From: Microbacterium luteolum
GTDB taxonomy: Bacteria > Actinomycetota > Actinomycetes > Actinomycetales > Microbacteriaceae
NCBI RefSeq assembly: GCF_039533965.1
Contig: NZ_BAAAUN010000001.1
Span: 1,276,950-1,340,949 of the forward strand
Direction of reading: 5' to 3'
Length of the DNA stretch: 64,000 bases
The translations under genes and the position numbers were made by a program. This document shows positions 59,497 to 64,000 of the stretch, in pieces. The stretch's first letter is position 1. The number at the start of each line of letters is the position of its first letter. Under the pieces are notes generated by a model. That model was not told where the DNA came from. It did not search any database and saw nothing but the letters and a program-made list of their open reading frames with translations.

Positions 59497-62400
59497 TTAC
59501 TTTCGAGGCGGAACGGGGCGAGAATCCGAGAGCTCCACGAGCCGGGCGACCAGCCCCGCGACGATCGCCTCCCGCGCCTCGACGGTGAGAGGCTTTCCCG
59601 GGACGCCGGGGCGCCGCTGATCCGGTGCCGGGCCGTCCTGGGGGCGATAACGCACCCCCGCGACTTCCAGGCGGCGCAGGTGCGTCGGGAGTCGCCGCCC
59701 GAAATCAGCATAGGGCGCTGGTTCCCCGCCGGCCCAGAGCCGTTCGGCGATCGCCGCGACCCGGGGGAACATCGCGAAGTCGACCCGGTCGCGCGTGGGC
59801 AGATGCTCGCTCCACACGTTCGCCTGACCGCCGACCGCGCCGTCCTCGATGCGCAGCGTGTACGCCCGCTCGATGCTGAGCGGAGGACCGACGCGGATCG
59901 GCTCCTCGGCGGACTCCGACTGCGGATAGTCCAGATACACCTCGAGGTCGGGGCAGGCGATGACCGGGATGCCCCGCCTCAGCGCCTCCCGCATCGCGAC
60001 GGGACCACGCCAGGCGAGGATGCGGACACCCTCCGGCACCTCGCCTTCGAGCACCTCGTCCCACGCCAGCGCGGTGCGGCCGCGGCTGCGCACGTGCGCG
60101 ACGAACTGCGCCGTGAACCATGGCTGGACGTCGTGCGGAATGGCGAGGCCGAGTTCCCGCATCCGCTCGGCGGCCGCGGGACTCTGCGCCCACTCCGTCA
60201 CGGGCACCTCGTCGCCGCCGATGCCGATCCATTCGGCGTCGAACGCATCGCACAGCGCGTCGATGGCCGCTCGACCGAACGCCAGCGAGGCCTCGGTCGG
60301 CGCGAGCGTGCGCGGATTGACCCCGAAGCGCTCCCAGGGCGCCGTGACAGGTTCCCCGACATCGGTGTTGCCCAGCTCCGGGTACGCGGCCAGGCCGGCC
60401 TGGATATGACCGGGGAGCTCCACCTCCGGCACGAGCGTGACGAAGCGCTCCGCCGCGTACGCGACGAGCTCCCGCAGCTGGTCGGTCGTGTAGAACCCCT
60501 CGTGGACGCCCGGTTCGACGGTCGCGAGCGGACCATGCCCTCGCTGCGTCGACGATCGACGGGAGCCCACCTCGGTGAGCCGCGGGTAGCCGGGCACCTC
60601 GAAGCGCCAGCCCTGATCGTCGGTGAGGTGCAGATGGAGCACGTTCAGGTGGTGATCCGCGAGAAGGTCGATGAGACGCCGTACCTCGTCCACGGGGCGG
60701 AAGTGGCGCGCGACGTCGAGCATCACTCCGCGCCAGCCGTACGCGGGCGCCCCCTGCCACACACCCGCGGGCAGCGCCGCCGTCGCGGCATCCGGGTCCC
60801 GCAGCTGTCGCAGGGTCGTGGCGCCGCGGAAGACGCCGGCCGCGCTCGCACCGCGGATCTCGATGCCGTCGGGGGCGACGGTCAGCCGGAACGCCTCCTC
60901 GCCGACCTGGCCACTGCCGGCGACCTCGGCGGCGATGCCCTCCTCGATCAGGAGCCGGATCGGCGGCGAATCATCGGCCACCTCTCCCCCGCCCAGCCGC
61001 ACCACGGATGCCGTCAGTCCCGGCTCCGCGATGATCGGCGTCGAGGGCCCCCAGGAGAACGCGGGAACGGACGGGTCTATGCGGGCATCGATGCGCGGCA
61101 CCGTGGCACGGTGCGCGGGCGGCGGCATCCGCAGCGCTCGCCCCGGCGTCGCTCCCGTGACCTCTCCGCCGGACAGCACCGGGACGCCGGCGATCAGCAC
61201 CTCGACGATGCCGATCGGCACCTCGAGCGGGCTCTCGAACGTGGCGCCGGCCGCGACCGTCTCCGGGTCGAACAGCACCAGGTCGGCGGTCGCACCCTCA
61301 CGGACGACACCTCGGGGCGCGTCGCCCCGGTCCAGGCCGAGGCGCGCGGCCGGCGTCCCGGCGAGATGCCGCACCGTCTCCTCGAGCGTGAGCACGCCCA
61401 GCTCGCGCACATAGTGCCCGAGATACCGCGGGAAGGTTCCGCGAGCGCGAGGGTGAGGACGCGCGCCGATCAGGATCCCGTCGCTGCCGCCGGTGTGACG
61501 CGGATGCCGCATGATGGCGCGGACGTTCCCCTCGTCTCCGATGTGCATCAGGATGCCGGTCGCCCCGGCATCCGCGGTGATCGTGTCGAGCACGACGTCG
61601 ATCCCCCGACGCCCCGTCGTCGCCGCGATCTCGGCGACCGTGCGCCCGACCAGGTCGGCGAGCGCCGGGTTCGCGACCCCGGAGATCTGGATCTCCGACC
61701 AGTCGGCCTTCTCGCCGTGGAACCCGTCGCACCCGGTCTCCTCGAGCTCGACCCGGACGGCTTCCCTGCCGTCCGCATCCAGCTCGGCGATCGTCCCCAG
61801 CAGATCACCCGACGCGGCGAGTCTGCTGGGCAGCAGAGCGGACAGCGTCGTGGCGCCGGGGAGGTACGGGTAGGTGTCGAGCGTCACGTCGACGCCGTCG
61901 CCGATCGCCGCGTCCACCAGCGCGAGCAGCTCCTCGGCGCGTCCGCGATTCGGTGCGAAGTTCATCGTCGCGTGGGTTAGGTGGATCGGGCAGCCCGTGC
62001 GTCGGCCGATGTCGAGCACCTCGCGATAGGCGTCGAGCGCTCCTCCGCCGTAGCTGCGCGTGTGCGGAGCCCAGTAGCCGCCGCGCTCGGCGACCACGCG
62101 GCACAGGGCCTCGAGCTCGTCGGCGTCCGCGTACATGCCGGGCGTGTAGGTGAGACCGCTCGACATCCCGAAGGCGCCGGCGTCGAGTGCCTGGCCGAGC
62201 ATCTCCGCCATGGCGGCGACCTCCGTCGGCGTGGCGCGACGGTTCGCGTGTCCGACGACCATCATGCGGAGGTTCCCCTGAGGAACCAGCACAGCCGCGT
62301 TCCCGACCGTCGCGGCGTCGATGGCCACGAGCAGGTCCTCCATCGTGCGCCAGGGAGCGACCTCGGGCCTGCCGTTCCAGCCGGCGATCTGCCCGGGGAT

Positions 62401-62766
62401 GACGGATGCCGTCTCCTCGTCCAGCGGCGCGTATCCGAGGCCGTCCTGACCGAGCACCTCGGTCGTGACGCCCTGGCGGATCTTGGCCTGGTGAGCCGCA
62501 CCGGTGAGGACCGCGAGGTCGCTGTGCGCGTGCATGTCGATGAACCCCGGCGCGAGGACGAGACCGCTCGCATCGACCTCCACGGCACCGTCCGGCAGCT
62601 CGAACTCGACGGAGGAGGCATCCGCGCTCTTCACGATCGCGACGATCCTGGCGCCCTCGACCGCCACGTCGGCGGCGTACCGCGGCGCGCCCGTACCGTC
62701 GACGACGGTCGCCCCGCGATAGATCCGGACGAGGCCGGCCGCGGCCTTCTCGGCGCTCAGAAGCAT
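59497..62766 (-). CDS. Fusion of D-aminoacylase-like amidohydrolase and GH20 beta-N-acetylhexosaminidase
   Basis: One uninterrupted 1089-aa frame. Residues 14-545 are an N-acyl-D-amino-acid deacylase-type amidohydrolase: APGFIDMHAHSDLAVLTGAA (His79, His81), KIRQGVTTEVLGQDGLGYAP where the usual metal Cys is replaced in GQDG, CPIHLTHATMNF and GGSDG. From about 555 a GH20b domain and GH20 barrel follow (YGWRGVMLDVARHFRPVDEV, HLHLTDDQGWRFEVPGYPRL), with catalytic Asp852-Glu853 in WIGIGGDEVPVTEW. The junction reads PGRALRMPPPAH; its Met (ATG 61128) could be an internal start. No signal peptide. ATG 62766 follows GGAGCGG and overlaps the upstream gene by 10 nt. Confidence 0.88.
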   Translation of the reverse strand: MLLSAEKAAAGLVRIYRGATVVDGTGAPRYAADVAVEGARIVAIVKSADASSVEFELPDGAVEVDASGLVLAPGFIDMHAHSDLAVLTGAAHQAKIRQGVTTEVLGQDGLGYAPLDEETASVIPGQIAGWNGRPEVAPWRTMEDLLVAIDAATVGNAAVLVPQGNLRMMVVGHANRRATPTEVAAMAEMLGQALDAGAFGMSSGLTYTPGMYADADELEALCRVVAERGGYWAPHTRSYGGGALDAYREVLDIGRRTGCPIHLTHATMNFAPNRGRAEELLALVDAAIGDGVDVTLDTYPYLPGATTLSALLPSRLAASGDLLGTIAELDADGREAVRVELEETGCDGFHGEKADWSEIQISGVANPALADLVGRTVAEIAATTGRRGIDVVLDTITADAGATGILMHIGDEGNVRAIMRHPRHTGGSDGILIGARPHPRARGTFPRYLGHYVRELGVLTLEETVRHLAGTPAARLGLDRGDAPRGVVREGATADLVLFDPETVAAGATFESPLEVPIGIVEVLIAGVPVLSGGEVTGATPGRALRMPPPAHRATVPRIDARIDPSVPAFSWGPSTPIIAEPGLTASVVRLGGGEVADDSPPIRLLIEEGIAAEVAGSGQVGEEAFRLTVAPDGIEIRGASAAGVFRGATTLRQLRDPDAATAALPAGVWQGAPAYGWRGVMLDVARHFRPVDEVRRLIDLLADHHLNVLHLHLTDDQGWRFEVPGYPRLTEVGSRRSSTQRGHGPLATVEPGVHEGFYTTDQLRELVAYAAERFVTLVPEVELPGHIQAGLAAYPELGNTDVGEPVTAPWERFGVNPRTLAPTEASLAFGRAAIDALCDAFDAEWIGIGGDEVPVTEWAQSPAAAERMRELGLAIPHDVQPWFTAQFVAHVRSRGRTALAWDEVLEGEVPEGVRILAWRGPVAMREALRRGIPVIACPDLEVYLDYPQSESAEEPIRVGPPLSIERAYTLRIEDGAVGGQANVWSEHLPTRDRVDFAMFPRVAAIAERLWAGGEPAPYADFGRRLPTHLRRLEVAGVRYRPQDGPAPDQRRPGVPGKPLTVEAREAIVAGLVARLVELSDSRPVPPRK

Positions 62767-63971
62767 GTCGCGACCGCTCCGATCACACGAGGGTCGGCGG
62801 CGTCGGGGTCGTCGATCACGGCGACCACCCGCCACTTGTCGAAAGCTGTGCACGGATGCGAGAGCCCCAGCCGCACCACGTCTCCGACGGCTGCCGTCGC
62901 TCCGTCGGCGAGACGGAGGAAGGCGTGCTGGTCGTTGAGGGCCGTGATCTCGCCGTCGACCGACTGCGGCACGGGGAGGTCGAGATCGAACGGCACATCG
63001 CGCCGACCCGCGTCAAGCAGGGCCAGGCCATCCTCGGGCTGCGAGACCACTCGCGCCCACGCATGCATCGCCGACCGCAGCGGCGCGGTGCCCGTGAGCG
63101 GCCCGAACGGCGACATCCGGCTGTAGAACCCGTCGTCATGGATCTGGAACGCCCCGGATCGCAGCACCACGTCGGCGCCCTCGCTCCGCGCCAGCACGGC
63201 GGCCGCACGGTCCGGGAAGGAGCTGCCGCCCGCGCTGAGCACCGGACGGATGCCGTCGGGATACTCGATGCGCTCATGCAGCTCGATCAGGGTCTGCAGG
63301 TACCGGTCGACGGCCCCCACCGAGGCATCGCTGCGATCGGGACCGAACGGCCCCTCGTAGCCGGCGACGCCCGCGAGCCTCAGACCGGGGGCTGCCGAGA
63401 TCGCCGCGGCGATGCGCTCCCCCTCCTCGACCGTGCGCGCGCCGGTGCGTCCGCGAGCGCCGCCGAGTTCGACGAGGACGTCGAGCGGCCGCGCCGCATC
63501 GGCGAGCGCTGCCGCCAGGATTCCCACCCCGGCGACGGAATCGGCCCAGCACAGGATGCGCAGTCCCGCATCGGCGGCGAGGAGATCGCCGAGCCGGGAG
63601 GCGGCTGCGGCATCGGTCACGGCGTTCGCGATCAGCACGGTCGACACGCCGGCGTCCACGGCGACCTCGGCCTGCCACGGGGTCGCGACCGAGATGCCCC
63701 ACGCTCCGGCGTCGAGCAGGCGCTGCCACAGCGCCGGTGCCATCGTCGTCTTGCCGTGCGGGGCGAGGAGGACGCCCTGGGCCCGCGCCCAGGCGAACAC
63801 GGTGTCCTCGTTGTGGGCGAGCGCGCTCTCCTGCACCGTCAGCACCGGCGTGACCAGGTCGGAGAGGTGCAGATCCGCGTCGGCGATCTCCGAGAGACGC
63901 AGCCCGGATGCGCGGGCAGGGAAGCCCTTCGCCCAGGCGCCGAGAACAGGATCCGGAATTTGTAGAGGCAC
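62757..63971 (-). CDS. PLP-dependent D-amino acid deaminase/D-threonine aldolase-like enzyme (alanine racemase N-terminal fold)
   Basis: A 404-aa fold type III PLP enzyme. Lys74 in VLLAPHGKTTMAPALWQRLL is the Schiff-base lysine, and the C-terminal LGLSHPCTAFDKW (His372, Cys374) matches the zinc site of eukaryotic-type D-serine dehydratase and D-threonine aldolase. It should remove D-amino acids, giving a 2-oxoacid and ammonia or glycine and an aldehyde. An in-frame TAG directly precedes GTG 63971, so that is the earliest start; TAGCCT 6 nt upstream indicates a leaderless transcript. First gene of an operon with the deacylase-GH20 fusion, which would supply its D-amino acids. Confidence 0.85.
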   Translation of the reverse strand: MPLQIPDPVLGAWAKGFPARASGLRLSEIADADLHLSDLVTPVLTVQESALAHNEDTVFAWARAQGVLLAPHGKTTMAPALWQRLLDAGAWGISVATPWQAEVAVDAGVSTVLIANAVTDAAAASRLGDLLAADAGLRILCWADSVAGVGILAAALADAARPLDVLVELGGARGRTGARTVEEGERIAAAISAAPGLRLAGVAGYEGPFGPDRSDASVGAVDRYLQTLIELHERIEYPDGIRPVLSAGGSSFPDRAAAVLARSEGADVVLRSGAFQIHDDGFYSRMSPFGPLTGTAPLRSAMHAWARVVSQPEDGLALLDAGRRDVPFDLDLPVPQSVDGEITALNDQHAFLRLADGATAAVGDVVRLGLSHPCTAFDKWRVVAVIDDPDAADPRVIGAVATCF

Positions 63972-63987
63972 CTAACAAGGCTACTAG
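63972..63987 (-). promoter_or_regulatory. Leaderless promoter with degenerate ROK-type operator
   Basis: CTAACAAGGCTACTAG directly precedes the GTG. It shares AAGG(T)CTACTA with the repressor operator at 59419-59443 and itself has CTA/TAG symmetry. TAGCCT (63983-63978, minus strand) lies 6 nt before the start codon. The -35 would fall at or beyond the window edge. Confidence 0.55.
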
Positions 63988-63996
63988 GGTGGAACC

Positions 63997-64000
63997 ATGA
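63997..64000 (+). CDS. Possible start of a divergent gene at the window edge
   Basis: Only ATGA is visible, preceded by GGGTGGAACC with a purine-rich stretch at ribosome-site distance. The head-to-head arrangement with the PLP-enzyme operon would fit a regulator or another catabolic gene, but nothing of the product can be read. Confidence 0.25.

Overview
The window looks like chromosome of a high-GC actinobacterium of the Microbacteriaceae, most likely Microbacterium or a close relative. The evidence is the strong G/C bias at third codon positions, frequent GTG (and some TTG) starts, many 1-10 nt gene overlaps, several leaderless-type promoters, a 13E12/DUF222 HNH gene, and dispersed REP-type palindromes of a kind familiar in this family. 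The genus is inferred from style and gene content; there is no rRNA in the window. I saw no tRNA, rRNA, CRISPR array, transposase or prophage module.

Layout. 1-2.8 kb: PTS-type dihydroxyacetone kinase (dhaM partial, dhaL, dhaK) divergent from an IclR regulator. 2.8-5.6 kb: a RecQ helicase with a C-terminal phosphoribosyltransferase-like domain and a small unknown protein. 5.6-10.3 kb: paaABCDE (phenylacetyl-CoA epoxidase) and a PaaG-like crotonase. 10.4-16.4 kb: a three-gene unit of nucleoside-kinase-like P-loop protein, 133-aa unknown and a 1619-aa DUF4132-like protein. 16.5-18.9 kb: ATP-dependent DNA ligase and an HTH-MntA/HepT toxin-antitoxin pair. 18.9-22.9 kb: circularly permuted ATP-grasp, alpha-E, transglutaminase and phosphoribosyltransferase genes. 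23-28.9 kb: a TPP enzyme, a secreted and wall-anchored EEP-type nuclease/phosphatase, a frameshifted HNH gene and a glyoxalase-fold protein. 28.9-32.4 kb: ABC exporter with DesK/NarL two-component system. 32.5-44.5 kb: aromatic catabolism, with an FAD monooxygenase, IclR regulator, MHS transporter and a homoprotocatechuate meta-cleavage operon (FAH-RraA fusion, GntR, hpaE, hpaD, hpaH, hpaI, MFS). 44.5-49 kb: two unknown proteins, glyA-folD under a ZTP riboswitch, and a VapBC/FitAB-type TA pair. 49-64 kb: amino-sugar and D-amino-acid metabolism (two GH20 modules, nagA, nagB, ROK kinase, ROK repressor, D-aminoacylase and a D-serine-deaminase-like PLP enzyme), interrupted by a sigma/anti-sigma fusion, a YrdB protein, a GlcD-like oxidase and a Nudix hydrolase.

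How the genes work together. The paa and hpa sets feed phenylacetate- and homoprotocatechuate-type acids to central metabolism, although each is incomplete here (no paaK, paaZ, paaFHJ, hpaBC or hpaF). The GH20, NagA, ROK kinase and NagB genes form a route from N-acetylhexosaminides to fructose-6-phosphate. A ROK-type operator is seen at the repressor promoter, and a degenerate copy lies at the promoter of the D-amino-acid/GH20 operon. This joins hexosamine and D-amino-acid salvage in one probable regulon and suggests use of peptidoglycan or related polymers.

The least conventional items are the D-aminoacylase-GH20 fusion, the ECF-sigma/anti-sigma/(Asp-Pro-Thr)14 fusion, the FAH-RraA fusion, the RecQ-phosphoribosyltransferase fusion, the kinase/133-aa/DUF4132 operon, the poly-Gln (CAG) microsatellite at the ATP-grasp/alpha-E junction, and REP elements that became coding sequence inside the paa operon.
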